NCBI GenBank assembly: GCA_014529385.2
Contig: CM043956.1
Location: 93,093,721-93,157,720 of the forward strand
Reading direction: 5' to 3'
DNA from: Adiantum capillus-veneris
Lineage: Eukaryota; Streptophyta; Polypodiopsida; Polypodiales; Pteridaceae
Length of the DNA stretch: 64,000 bases
This document shows positions 1-9,980 of the stretch, piece after piece. A model generated the notes under the pieces. That model saw nothing but the letters and a program-made list of their open reading frames with translations, was not told the DNA's origin and ran no database searches. Made by a program: the position numbers and the translations under genes. Numbering within the stretch: position 1 is the first letter of the stretch; every line of letters starts with the position of its first letter.

Positions 1-78
1 AGTGAAAACGGACGCTTAAAAAAGTAAGCAGTTAACCTTAGAGGTTATTGGCCGAGGCTCGTAGGGTGCCAAAGGCAC

Positions 79-815
79 ATGCATGTGCTCTCTGGTTGTG
101 TGCTAGAGACGAAGCAACTAGAGAGAATTTCGACTTACGCGAGTTCTCAATATTCAATATCCACCTGCTTTAGGTTCCGGGCCCTTGGCGGGGACCCAAG
201 GTAGTACAAACCAAGACCCGAACATAGCGGCTAGTGACTCTTCCTCTGACTACGACATCATGGAGAGTTTTTCGATGCCTAATCCCGATAGCTCAAGCCA
301 AGACATGCATGCCATGGGCCCGTGGCAACGTGCTTAGCCGCCTGAAGGAAATCTTTAGTAGAGCCACTCGCTCCGAAAATGGAGCTAATGATGTAAATGA
401 GGGGGGTGGGGAAGTAAATTCTCCATTCGTGACCAACGTAGACCCTATACCGTTAGAGAACGTACACGTGAATACTTCATTCACTGCACCTCCCGACTCT
501 TCAGAGTTATTTCCCTCCGAGGTCATATTACCCGATGGTGGAAGCCTTGCCGAAGTGCGAGAGGTTGAGCGATATATCCTTGCAGCAAGGAAAAAGGAAA
601 TTGAGATCTTACGCAAGGCGGAGCAACGAAGAGAGTTAAAAGAGAAAGCTCCTGTGTCAATATCCTTGCTAAGAGATCAATCAAGTGCTCTTGACTTAGC
701 AACCGCTAAGGACCAACCCCTAGAAATCCACATTGCATCTGGTTCAAAGGACACCCCTAGCACCTCAATCCTAGATGGAGTGCTCCTAAATGAGAACTGG
801 GAGTACGAACTATAA
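79..815 (+). pseudogene. X1 gag-like N-terminal region, frameshifted
   Basis: The start is placed at the ATG at 79, which reads MHVLSGCVLE and aligns with MHLRSGRVLE at the matching point of X2 (9981). The X1 copy changes frame at least twice before about position 340; from there it is open to TAA at 813-815. The protein is acidic and low in conserved motifs, with a central GGGEV-S-F segment shared with X2. Its function is unknown; by position it is the N-terminus of the gag polyprotein. The stop at 813 is followed in the same frame by the next segment, so 79-1571 was probably one reading frame. Confidence 0.6.
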
Positions 816-1571
816 ACAAAAACTCTGACCGACCTATGCACAAGTCACACCTATCACGTGGGTTGGTTAGATGTGCTACAATCCACAATGGGTGCTACTA
901 GTGTAGAGGATCAACAACAAAGAGTTTGTGAGATCATCCATAGGGTCATTGAGTTAGAGAGACAAAACAAGGGGATCAACATGCCTTCAACGGGTCTCAT
1001 GAGATTCTTGGATACAGGAAAGGCTAAACAACCGACCTTATCGCAAATGGAGACTCCCTTGGTACGTACGATGGATGCTCCATATGTTGTTTCGCCAGGG
1101 GTCTCAGTGCAATCTGAGCCCACAAGTGATAGCTTCACCTTTCCAAGTCTAACTCATCTTTTCCTTGATGACACCATGACTACCATGCCTACCCCAATGA
1201 TGGGCAATCCGAGAAACACGCCATGGACCTCATTTGTTAGTAAAGCACCGCTACATGGTAGCTCAATGCCTGCAATAGTACCTACAAGTGTGTACCAATC
1301 GTATACACCCATGGATCCTCATGCTCATGTAGTCCCTACTCCTCCCATTGTTTCAACTACCTATGCTCCACAACCACAACACCCAAGTTCTTATTTCCAT
1401 GAGACTATACCAGCTAGCATTAGCATGTCACATCCAACGTCTGCTATGCCTAGGGCCACACATATGAACTTTGGACCACCACATGGCACAACATCATACC
1501 CAACGTGGAACCCAAGGGCTTCCTATGCGCCAAGCCTGATGCCAATACCTACTCCACATGTAGTCTCTTGA
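816..1571 (+). pseudogene. X1 gag-like linker region rich in Met, Pro, Ser and Thr
   Basis: This continues the frame of the preceding segment after an in-frame TAA. The first 100 residues (GW-x-x-x-x-QST, QPTLS-x-METPL) align closely with X2 from 10590 on. The remainder is a low-complexity stretch rich in M, P, S, T and H with no recognised domain; X2 has only a short piece of it. It ends at TGA (1569-1571), after which the same frame continues with a proline run and AHLGDLATFS. I read it as the disordered spacer before the capsid-like part of gag. Confidence 0.5.
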
Positions 1572-1846
1572 GCACCTCCACCCACGGTGCCTGCTCACTT
1601 AGGTGACTTGGCAACATTTTCTCAAGCTATTGGTCGATCTATTGCTGAGAATATACGTAACACGCCTGATAGAGCCTAGAAGTAAGGCAGTACAAATAGC
1701 CAAGCTCACACAAAAATTTAGTGGAGACGGGGATGTGAGAAAGCATATCGAAGTGTTTGAACAAATATGCGATTCTCTAGGAGAACACAATGACCTGCAT
1801 AAGAGTAATGCTTTAAGCCTAACCTTAAGTGGAAAGGCTAGGTATT
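1572..1846 (+). pseudogene. gag: X1 gag capsid region, 5' part, split by G1
   Basis: After a frameshift near 1670 the frame reads a capsid-type segment (KFSGDGD, HIEVFEQICDSLGEHND, LSLTLSGKARY) typical of plant retrotransposon gag. It stops being gag at 1846, where G1 begins. The reading resumes after G1 at 17809: the codons either side of the duplicated GTATT join as K-A-R-Y then W-Y-R-T. The interruption is therefore a clean insertion and not a rearrangement. Confidence 0.8.
1842..1846. repeat. Target-site duplication of G1 (GTATT), left copy
   Basis: GTATT occurs immediately before the left LTR of G1 and again immediately after the right LTR at 17804-17808. The pair fixes the outer limits of G1 and shows integration into X1's gag. 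Confidence 0.93.
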
Positions 1847-1953
1847 TGATAGCGGGAAAAACAGCAGTGCAATCGGGTGGCCTCTGTACTCGTGCACACT
1901 CCACAAACCACGCCTCATGCAAACAAGCAAAGAACAAAACAAAGGGGGCACCA

Positions 1954-1975
1954 CCCTAAATTAAGAGGTTTAGGG
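1954..1975 (-). promoter_or_regulatory. LTR stem-loop next to GGTGGTGCCCCC (G1, left LTR)
   Basis: CCCTAAA (1954-1960) pairs with TTTAGGG (1969-1975) around an 8-base loop. The stem is followed in RNA sense by GTGGTGCCCCC. The same architecture with different stem bases occurs in G2 and G4, with compensating changes. It lies roughly 475 bases downstream of the TATA box, so it should be in the transcript. Its role is unknown; a 3'-end formation or packaging signal would be reasonable. Confidence 0.6.
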
Positions 1976-2446
1976 ACCTCACACATAGTGCACATAGGCA
2001 AGTGAGACTTCTGGCATTATGATGGGGGCATCAAAACATATGGCAAAACACATAGAAGCGAAGCTTAGGGACCTTATGTAGCATATATATACACAAAACA
2101 TCAGCTTAACAATACAACGGCATCTGATCATACATAACAAGGATATAGAGAAGCAAGCCAAGGATGGCATAACCACTTGTCAAAAACAATCAACCCAGCA
2201 AGTAGGTATGATCCTACTAGCAACACATCAATACCTTAGAGAATGATGGCGAGGATGGTGGACATGGAGCATGAGAGAAGACTCCTTATTTAGGTTTTAG
2301 GGCTAGTAATGTAGCATACTAGAGGGAGAGAGAGAGAGGGAGAGAGAGTAGAGCTCCACCCATAGCTCCTCGTTGTGAGCAATGTCGTCATAGCTTCGTT
2401 GCTTGGTGAAGTGGGTGAAGTGTTGTTTTGAGTGAGAGAAGGCCTC

Positions 2447-2456
2447 CTTATATAGG
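2447..2456 (-). promoter_or_regulatory. G1 LTR TATA box
   Basis: CCTATATAAG on the minus strand, in the orientation of the element. The same sequence is in the right LTR at 16928-16937, which would be the functional promoter copy. Confidence 0.55.
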
Positions 2457-3365
2457 TTTCTGAGAGGGTTTAGGATTAGGGATAAACATGCTTAAATCCG
2501 TTGATTGGGGTTACTTTTTGCTTGGGGTGGTCTGATATGTCACCATCAAGATATTCTCTAGAGTGATGTGAGAGGGGAGGGTAAATGCTGATTTTTTTGA
2601 TTGTGACACATGGGGATAAGGCCTTGACCAGCATTTAAGAGCAGGTAAGGTGGCTGTTGAAACTGGAGGTTCTGCACATGTCAGGGGGGGACCTGCGGGG
2701 GGGAGGTGGCAGCTGGGTCCTCTTGAATATCAAATTCTCAAAAATCCTCAACCATGGCTTCTTTTGACATGTGTTCTTTGAAAAAATCAGCATGTCTCTT
2801 TTCAACTCATAAGTCTTTATCCCTGTTGACTCACCTTTACCATAAGATTTTCCCCTTTTCTCCTCCTGTAACTGCATTGTTGATGCCCAATCACTGCTTC
2901 TAGTAACAGTGAACTGTTACCTACCAAATACTTATGGTGCAGTAAAAAATATTTACCATGGGTAAAAAAAGTTACTGTAGGTAAAAAGTGATTTGTATTT
3001 ACCATGTAGGTGAAAAATATTTACTGTAGGTAAAAAATATTTACTATGGTAAAAAATATTTACTGTCGGTAAAAAAGTGAAAACGGAGTATGCTGTGCTG
3101 TAAGTCCACACGAACATCCTCATGTAAATTTCACTAGAAATTCACACCTAGAATGGGCTATTCTGTAAGATATAGGTTGTAGGCATTCATAAGAGCTCGT
3201 TCCCACGTATCTTCTGTCCATGGCACTTTTTACTCTTTGGTGCTTGTGAAGTAGATTTTTCTTCTCTTTTGAGATCGCTTGGACTAGAGTATCCTCATCT
3301 CCCCAACAACTGACTGTTCCTTTATTGCATCTTCAGAAGGGGTCCTAAAAACCATGCATCATATA

Positions 3366-3379
3366 GCCCTCCCCCTTAA
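3366..3379 (-). other. G1 polypurine tract
   Basis: TAAGGGGGAGGGC on the minus strand, separated by four bases (TATA) from the 3' LTR. It would prime second-strand synthesis. G2 has the nearly identical GGGGGAGGGC at the same place. Confidence 0.8.
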
Positions 3380-3523
3380 GCTAGAGGTATTTGATGCCTC
3401 TAGTTGTAGGTTGTGCTACAATAGGGTTCTCTTGAATACTTACCGACCTGGTACCAATTGAATTTGCCATGTTACTGCTTTCTTGGCTGATGCACCCTGT
3501 TTAGTCCTTTCTGATGAATAATT

Positions 3524-5221
3524 TTATCCATCCATGACTAACAGCTGGTCTCCTAGACCCTTGAAAGCCATACCCCATCCATTGTCAATATCCGCTTTCA
3601 CTGGTAGCATTCTCTTTTTTTCTTTTTTTCTTCTCTTTTTTTCCTTTTTTTTTGTCTTCTCTTTTTTTTTTTTTTTGAAACGACTATGTACATGATTGTT
3701 GCCATAGTTGGAGCTCGAATATGATGAGATCTCCTCTGAACCATCCTTAGCATTGATTTCACCAGCATATGGCTGTGAAAGACGACATTGGTAGGCCTTC
3801 AATCGCCAACCATTTACCGGGGTCTGATGCACCTTACCATCTAGGTCACCTAGTTGGTAACTACCATTTGAGAACCTCTGTATCACTACAAAAGGGCCTT
3901 CCCACTTAAGCAAGAACTTACCATCCTTCCTGCGATCAAAGTGATTGTCGTATCTGAGCACTAAAGAACCTTCCTTGATACCTTTCTTGACAAGGTTGCG
4001 ATTGAACTTCTTTCGTTTCTTCTCTGCCTGGGCTTCATAGTACTTCACTGCTGACTCTCGATCTAGCCCTAACCTCTCCAAATCAATGATTCTTCCTTCC
4101 ATCCGCTTCTCTTGACTATCCTCTTGATGTGCTTTTAGAACTCGGAGGCTCGCTAGCTCCACTTCTATAAGCAATAGTGCCTCTTGCCCGTAAACCAAGT
4201 GAAAAGGTGTATACCCCAAGGATGTTTTAAAGAATGTTCTGTAGGCCCAAAGTGCTGCATCTAGGTGTTTGTCCCATGCCTTAGGATGTAAATGCACTTG
4301 CTTAGTGATGATTTTACATATAAGACCATTTACCTTTTCCACAAGACCATTGCACTGAGGGTAGTATGGTGTAGAGTGCCTGCGCTTGATTTTTAACTTG
4401 CTCATCAATTGCCCGACTAAATCAGCTCGAAATCCCGGTCCCCTATCCGAGAGAATCTCCAAAGGTGTGCCAAAACGGCAACAAAGGCATTCAAAAATGA
4501 AATCACTCACGTCCTTGGCTGTGATGCGCTTTGTGGGATGAGCTTCTGCCCATCTGGTCATGTACTCCACCCCCATAATGATGTATTCCTTCCCTGATTG
4601 AGTGCAAGGTAGTGGCCCTATTGCATCTATCCCCCATTTTTAAAATGGCCCATAGGTTTTGATTGGATGCTGATTTTCATGGGTAAGACGCCTTGGTCCA
4701 GCTTTTTGGCAAACCTCACATGTGCGGCACCAATGTTGTACATCTCGATGGAGGCTTGGCCACGTGAACCCTGCTTGTAAAATCTTTCTGCTAGTAATCT
4801 CTTGTGCAAAGTGGCCACCACACACACCTCCATGACAACTAAACAAAATATCCTTTATCTCTTGGGATGCAAGAACTCTTCTTAAGACAGCATCTTTCCC
4901 TCTACAATACAAGTCCTCATTCACTAAGCTATAGCTGGTAGCCTTTTTTTCCAACCACCTACGTTCACTTTTACTCATACCAGAGGGTGCTTCACAATGC
5001 TCAAGAAAGTAAAGTAAATCATGCAGCTCCTCCTTTCCCTGGTATAAAGGACTTTTCACAAGGATAGCACCTACTATGAGAGTTTGTAGTTCTTCACCTG
5101 CTAAGGCATCTGCTTCTCGATTTTGATCTCTAGGTACAAAGTGCACTCGAACTTCTTTAAAACCCTTCAACAAGGCCTTTGCTTCCCTCATCTTAACAGA
5201 CAATTTGTCATTTTTACAGGC
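3524..5221 (-). pseudogene. pol: G1 integrase with zinc-binding domain, core and GPF module
   Basis: Read right to left: the end of the archaeal-type RNase H (VHFVPRDQNREADALA), the integrase zinc domain (H-x-x-x-CGGHF, then C-x-x-C in CRTCEVC), then the catalytic core with D in WGIDAIGP, D in ILSDRGPGF and E in NGLVEKVNG. A C-terminal KWEGPFVV module of the GPY/F kind follows; no chromodomain is visible. One in-frame TAA (GPF-stop-KWGID, 4640-4642) splits an otherwise open frame. The last 60 or so residues run into a T-rich microsatellite (3614-3677 on the plus strand) and give a lysine-rich tail that is probably not native. Confidence 0.88.
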
Positions 5222-6684
5222 CATACGCCAACCATTTGCTTAACAATCAACATGGAGTCACCAAAAACATTTAGCTTTGTGATGCCCTAAGAAAGACAAC
5301 ATTGCAACCCTAAAACAAGGGCATGGTACTCTGCCTCATTGTTAGAATGAACCTCTTTTAGATGAAACCCTTTTGCAAAGATCTTCTCCTTCTCTGGACC
5401 TAATATTACTATGCCTGCTGATGCCTTGTCTTTGGTCCTCTTGTAAGCCCCATCAAAATACAGACTGTGTTCTCCCAGTAGAACTTCAGGCTCCGGGATA
5501 GGCGGTACCTTACTAGGTGCCTCTTTCTTGGCCTTCTCATAACACCTTTGTGTGAGGACATCTGCCAAACAAGCACGGGTGGAATCCTCTACTTGTAGTG
5601 TGTAGTCAAACTCTTGAAGCTGCACCACCCACTTTGCTATTCTTTGAGACAATTCCATGTGTTGTAGGGCATATGGAAAAACCTCCTCAGTTGTGATCAC
5701 CACAAATTGTCTCGGAAGTAAGTAAGCCCGAAACTTCTCCACTGCAAACTTAAGAGCTAGCACCAATTGCTCAGTTGCCCTGAAACCCTTTTCAGCAGAT
5801 GTCATCACTCTACTAGAGAAGTAGATTGGTCTCATGAGAGATGTCTTTGGGTCTTTTTGCATCAAGACAGCTCCTAGAGCTTCTGGACCTACACTAGGAT
5901 TTACATAGAATAATTCACCCCATGTGGGTTGTAGGACGACAGGTAATGAGCTCAAAATGGTTTTAACTTCTTGAAAGCACCTTTCACCCTCCTCACTCCA
6001 TGTCAATGTAGTGTGTTTAGTGAGTTGTTGCAAAGGATAGATTGCCTGAGAAAGGAGATGTATGAATCGTCCCATGTAGCGAACCTTTTGAATGAAGGAG
6101 ACTAGTTGCTTCACGTTTGAAGGAGTAGGTAAAGCTAACAATGTCTTTACCTTTTCAGGGTCAGCCTCAATACCATCTTGAGACACAACATGGCCTAGTA
6201 GAGTGAACTTGCTCTCACCTATGTGGAACTTGTCTTTATTCAATTGCCCACCCAATTGGGCCAGACGGGTGAAACCTTCATCAACCTTGGACAGATGTAC
6301 TTCCCTAGAGCTGTAAATGCAAAAATCATCAATGAAGACTCGTATGGACTTACCAAAGTAAGGTTGAAACACCAAGTTCATAAACCTCTGGAAAGTAGCT
6401 GGGGCATTAGTTAAACCAAAAGGCATAACTCTATAAGCAAAACACCCCCAAGGTGTTATGAAGGTAGTCTTTCTTTGGTCTTCATCTGCAATTCTGATTT
6501 GGAAGTAGCCTGAGTACCCATCACACACTGTGTACCTTTCATGACCAACCATTTCATTTAGTATTTCATCTTGAAAAGGCAAAGGAAAATGGTCCCTTTT
6601 TGTGGCTGCGTTTAGAGGCTTGTAATCCACGCATACCCTCCACTTCCCATTTTTCTTTGGTGCTACCACAACTAGAGACACCCA
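5222..6684 (-). pseudogene. pol: G1 reverse transcriptase, RNase H and start of archaeal-type RNase H
   Basis: The reverse transcriptase has VCVDYKPLN, FPLPFQDEI, CDGYSGYFQI, MPFGLTNAPATFQ and the catalytic FIDDFCIYSS. The gypsy RNase H follows (YFSSRVMTSAEKGF, ALQHMELSQRIAKWV). A second RNase H begins at LYFDGAYKRTKDKASAG with NNEAEYHALVLGL, the archaeal-type domain acquired by Tat elements. The frame is open from 6684 to TAG at 5287-5289, then a one-base shift near 5222 leads into the rest of the domain. Active-site residues visible here are intact, so the inactivating changes look recent. Confidence 0.92.
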
Positions 6685-6687
6685 CTA
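6685..6687 (-). other. In-frame TAG at the protease/RT boundary of G1
   Basis: The codon sits between VEDS and WVSLVVVAPKKNG. Reverse transcriptase continues in the same frame directly after it. G2 has TAG at the identical codon (46741-46743), followed in both by TGGGT-x-TCTC. In related gypsy proteins this position is usually an acidic or similar residue (from memory of the S-x-W-x-SPVV motif). Confidence 0.75.
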
Positions 6688-7776
6688 AGAATCTTCCACT
6701 GGGTAGATAAATCCTGCCTTGAGTAATCTTTTTACTTCTTTTAAGAGTGCATCTTGTTGCACTAGCCCTAATCTCCTTAGCCTTTGCACCACTGGTTTGG
6801 CACCTTCCTTTAATTGGATATGGTGTTGGGTTACCGTCACTCCTTTAATGTACTCGTAATCAGTTATAAAGAGGCCAGCATGCTTCTTTAGTACCTGCAA
6901 ATAGGGTTCTCTCTCTTCTTCTAGTAGGTCCTTAGCTAGCATCTCCTCTAAGCCTGTGGCTTCTTCCTTGTTTAGAGAGTCTTGACCACCTTCTCCTTCT
7001 GGGTCTCGCAGTATTATACCCATGACTTCCAAAGAGCTAGCATCCTCCTCAGATGAATCATCCTTAGATGAAGAGCAGCTGCTTGTGCTCCATTCATCCA
7101 TAGAAGTCTCCATCTCTAGGTCTTGTTGTCTACCCTGCTTAATGTCATACACAATTTTTTGTTGCTTGCCACCTACGTTATGATTTGGTCGCAACTCAAG
7201 GGAACCTGTCTCCCAATCTTGGCTAGCTTTCATAGCCATAAGCCAAGGTCTTCCAAGGATTAGCGGATAGCCCTCCCCCTTAGTTGGGATCACATAAGCA
7301 TCAATTGAGATTGCAACACCAAAAGCTGAAACCTTCACTCCATTAACCTTTCCCACACAAGCCACCCTTACATTATTTGCCATCTTAGCTTATAAGGAAG
7401 TTTGCTCGTTTACTTCCAAACCCAACCTGTGCATTAATCTCTCTGTCATAACACAAATCTCGGCTCCACCATCTACGTACACATTGGAGACTCTCTGACT
7501 CTTAACCTCTGCATCAATGACTGGCACGATATCCTTCATGCCTCTTGCACTAATAGACCCAACTGACTTTGCCTTAGCCCTCCTGGTGCTGACCATCTTA
7601 GACAAGGTTCTACACATCTTTGGGGAAAGGTGGAGGAGTTGCTGCCATGAAATCTTTGGTCCTTGCTTACTCACATCTGCTACCAGGTCGTAAGGTATGG
7701 ATCCTACCCCAAGTGGAAAGTCTTCTACTCCTATGTGCCTCCTTGACCTACTCTCCCTTTTCTTGTCTCCTATCAC
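6685..7776 (-). pseudogene. pol: G1 aspartic protease and linker to reverse transcriptase
   Basis: A retropepsin-like domain carries the active-site segment YVDGGAEICVM (D-G-G in place of D-T-G or D-S-G) and, further on, the PLILGRPWL flap-distal motif. An acidic serine-rich linker follows, then the QHHIQLKEGAKPV and GFIYPVEDS motifs that lead into reverse transcriptase. The frame is interrupted by TAA at 7390-7392 and ends at TAG (6685-6687), after which the same frame continues as reverse transcriptase. G2 has the same layout and the same terminal TAG. Confidence 0.85.
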
Positions 7777-7906
7777 TTAGGAGGAACCCTCATTCCCTTT
7801 ATCCGGCTCTGAAGCTTCCATTTCATCAGTTCTTTGTCTCCTAACTCTCTTTATTGTCATGGCAAAAGCTTCCTCCATTTTTTCTTTCCCTTTATCCTTA
7901 CCATTG

Positions 7907-8438
7907 TCAAGACTTATGACAGAGACAGCCCTCCCCTCCCGATGGTAGTGGAGGGATCTCTGTTGGTGCTTGTGGTGGTGGAGGAGGGGGTCTCAATATT
8001 TGGATTGGTGGAGCCATGTGTGCATTTTGTCCATTTAGTGGCTTAGCTCGAGGAGGAGTGACTTGCTGGCGAGGAGGCCGTCTTTGATTACCATTTCCTT
8101 GATAGCGTCGTGGATGGGGGCAATAATACATGCCGTGACCTACCTCTCCACAGTTGTAGCAAATGTACTCACGTACTTGCCTTTGTCCTTCTTGTCTATT
8201 TAGTTCATTTCCTGGCTGGGGAGCCCTTACACCTTGAACCAAATTGATGGACATGCTATCTAGTTGATTGGTGATTTGTTGAAGTAATTCTTGTTGAGAG
8301 GACTCTTGGTCTGTTGCTCCTGTCCCTGCTACTACCCTTGCCGTAGGTTGAGCTAGCGGTGGAGGCTCCATTCCCCCTTGTAGTTGAGCTTGGAATTTTA
8401 ACTTCCTATCCTTCTCCCTTGCATAAGTCATAGCTTTA
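7907..8438 (-). pseudogene. gag: G1 gag C-terminal part with zinc knuckle, split by X2
   Basis: It begins at the X2 insertion (8438) in mid-gag with KAMTYAREKDRKLKFQ. It carries one CCHC zinc knuckle, CYNCGEVGHGMYYC, followed by a proline- and arginine-rich stretch. The upstream half of the same protein is at 14496-14960. A shift between about 7907 and 7776 separates it from the protease frame, which may be natural or damage. Nucleocapsid function is expected: binding genomic RNA. Confidence 0.87.
8434..8438. repeat. Target-site duplication of X2 (CTTTA), left copy
   Basis: CTTTA directly precedes the left LTR of X2 and recurs at 14491-14495 after the right LTR. Joining the flanks restores an unbroken G1 gag frame (TFDKAMTYA). 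Confidence 0.93.
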
Positions 8439-8729
8439 TGTTAACCCTCACGGCTCACGGACACCCCATCACCTACGATGGACGTGTATTATGTATTTGG
8501 TAGAGTCACGTACCGGGCTTGTCGGACCAATAGGGAAAGGTAGAGTGATCGCCGATGAGAGGCACACTCTAACTGGGACATTCAAGGGATTAGTTGGCTA
8601 AGCATGGGCGCCCAAGTGTGAATGGGGTGAGCTCATATAAAAGCCAACTAAACCTAATTTTTACTCATTCTCTCATTTGTGCAATAGAAGAGTGCTCTTG
8701 CTCCATCTCCATCTTCTTCTTCTTCACCT

Positions 8730-8796
<67 letters not shown>

Positions 8797-9039
8797 TGTG
8801 TGCGATCGAGCATTACGAAGGCACGGCGGCGGCGAGGCGGTTGAGTGCGGCACGACTACAGCTTCTTCTTCATCGCAGCGAGGAATCCACCACGAAGGCG
8901 AGCGTAGAGCGGTGAGTGACACACCCTTTGCTCTCTTGAGCTTGCTAGTTTAGGCTTGTTGTGTGCTTGGAGCCGTTTGTGGCTCGCACACGGTGTATTT
9001 GCAAGTCCCTTGCTTCGACAGTGCGACGAGGAGCGCACA
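8439..9039 (+). repeat. X2 5' LTR
   Basis: TG...CA bounded, 601 bp. It carries a TATA box at 8634-8643 and a (GT)n(GA)n microsatellite at about 8733-8790. That microsatellite is longer here than in the 3' LTR and accounts for most of the length difference. Confidence 0.93.
8634..8643 (+). promoter_or_regulatory. X2 LTR TATA box
   Basis: CATATAAAAG, conserved in the X2 3' LTR (about 14103-14111) and in the X1 3' LTR (about 26673-26681). It lies about 100 bp upstream of the GT/GA microsatellite. Confidence 0.6.
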
Positions 9040-9043
9040 TTTT

Positions 9044-9061
9044 TGGCGCCGCTGCCGGGGA
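9044..9061 (+). other. X2 primer-binding site, tRNA-Asp type
   Basis: TGGCGCCGCTGCCGGGGA, four bases after the LTR end. It is one base different from TGGCGCCGTTGCCGGGGA, the well-known complement of the plant tRNA-Asp 3' end. Confidence 0.87.
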
Positions 9062-9980
9062 TATGCCCTACACTAAGCTCGGTTAGCACTTTACGCTTTC
9101 TTGTGGTGCAATTTCTATCATAGGAAAGGCAGGGAATGAGTGTGTGTAGTTGTGTGGAGATTTCTGTTTTTTGCGTTTTCCACGTTTTCTGGTTTGCACT
9201 GCACAGTTAACATTTCTTGCGTTTTTGCATTTTCTGGTTCTGTCAAGTTTTAATTTCTTCATTTTCTGCATTTTCTGTGTTAAATTTTCTGTCAAGCTCC
9301 AATTTCTGCAATTTTCTGTGTTTTTTCAATTTTCTACATTTTTTGCGTTTTTTCAATTTCTGCATTTCTGCATTTTCAATTTCTGCGTTTTCAATTTCTG
9401 TATTTTATGCATTAAAAAAAATAAATTTAAAAAATAAAAAAGTTCGGAAAATAAAAACGCGAGTGGGTTAAATTTTTCGAAAATAAAAAACGTGAGTTTT
9501 AAAACGGACGGGTTGGTTTGTATAAAAGATAGATCGGGATCGGTTCCCCAAGCCCAAGCCCAAGCCCAGGCCCAGGCCTCAGTCCTCAATTTTATGATAT
9601 ATACTAGACTCACTCTTATATATATACCCTACTCCCTCAAGAGAGAATGAGAGCATGTGGGACAAGTCCTCCACTCTCCTCCTTTCTCTTCCCACTTGCA
9701 CCCTTAGACTTTCTAGTTTGGGCCTAGTTCCCTACTGGAAATTGACAGTTTTAGGGATTCTGAGAGCATAGAATGACCAAACGGAGGGCTGTAAAGCACG
9801 GCACGACCCTCTGACCGAAACGCTCGTTTTGAGCTATCATACGCTCTATTCTATAGCCGGGTCAGAAAAAAAGGACCAAAAAGTCAAATTAAGGAAAGAC
9901 TTGGGTTGCAAAACACCCAAAAATACTAGGTGAGCAGCCTTCATGGGCACTCACTGACACTTTTAGGGTATCAAAAGCAC
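9062..9980 (+). other. X2 untranslated leader, low complexity
   Basis: No credible gene. Positions 9170-9415 are a T-rich array of degenerate TTTTCAATTTCTGCA-like units; the open frames through it are only F/C-rich noise. Positions 9550-9580 hold a short (CAAGCC)n-like repeat. Confidence 0.7.

Larger units (their letters stand above)
1847..3361 (-). repeat. G1 3' LTR (left copy)
   Basis: It starts TGATAGCGGG and ends CCATGCATCA, matching the right copy almost base for base. It is about 38 bp longer than the right copy, mainly from an extra stretch of a degenerate GTAAAAAATATTTAC repeat near 3010-3075. A purine (GA) tract at 2322-2347 and a minus-strand TATA box (2447-2456) are present. Confidence 0.93.

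Noticed and set aside
3599-3690. Lysine-rich tail of the G1 integrase
   Set aside because: It is produced by a T/C microsatellite on the plus strand and has no counterpart in G2, so I do not treat it as a functional nuclear localisation tail.
8594-8953. 119-codon ORF inside the X2 LTR (also at 14063 and 26633)
   Set aside because: It crosses the (GT)n(GA)n microsatellite and differs between the three LTR copies only by repeat length; it starts at the TATA region and looks like LTR sequence without codon constraint.
9150-9471. Two overlapping ORFs of 84-95 codons, rich in F and C
   Set aside because: They run through a T-rich low-complexity leader of X2 made of TTTTCTGCA-like units; the composition alone keeps the frames open.
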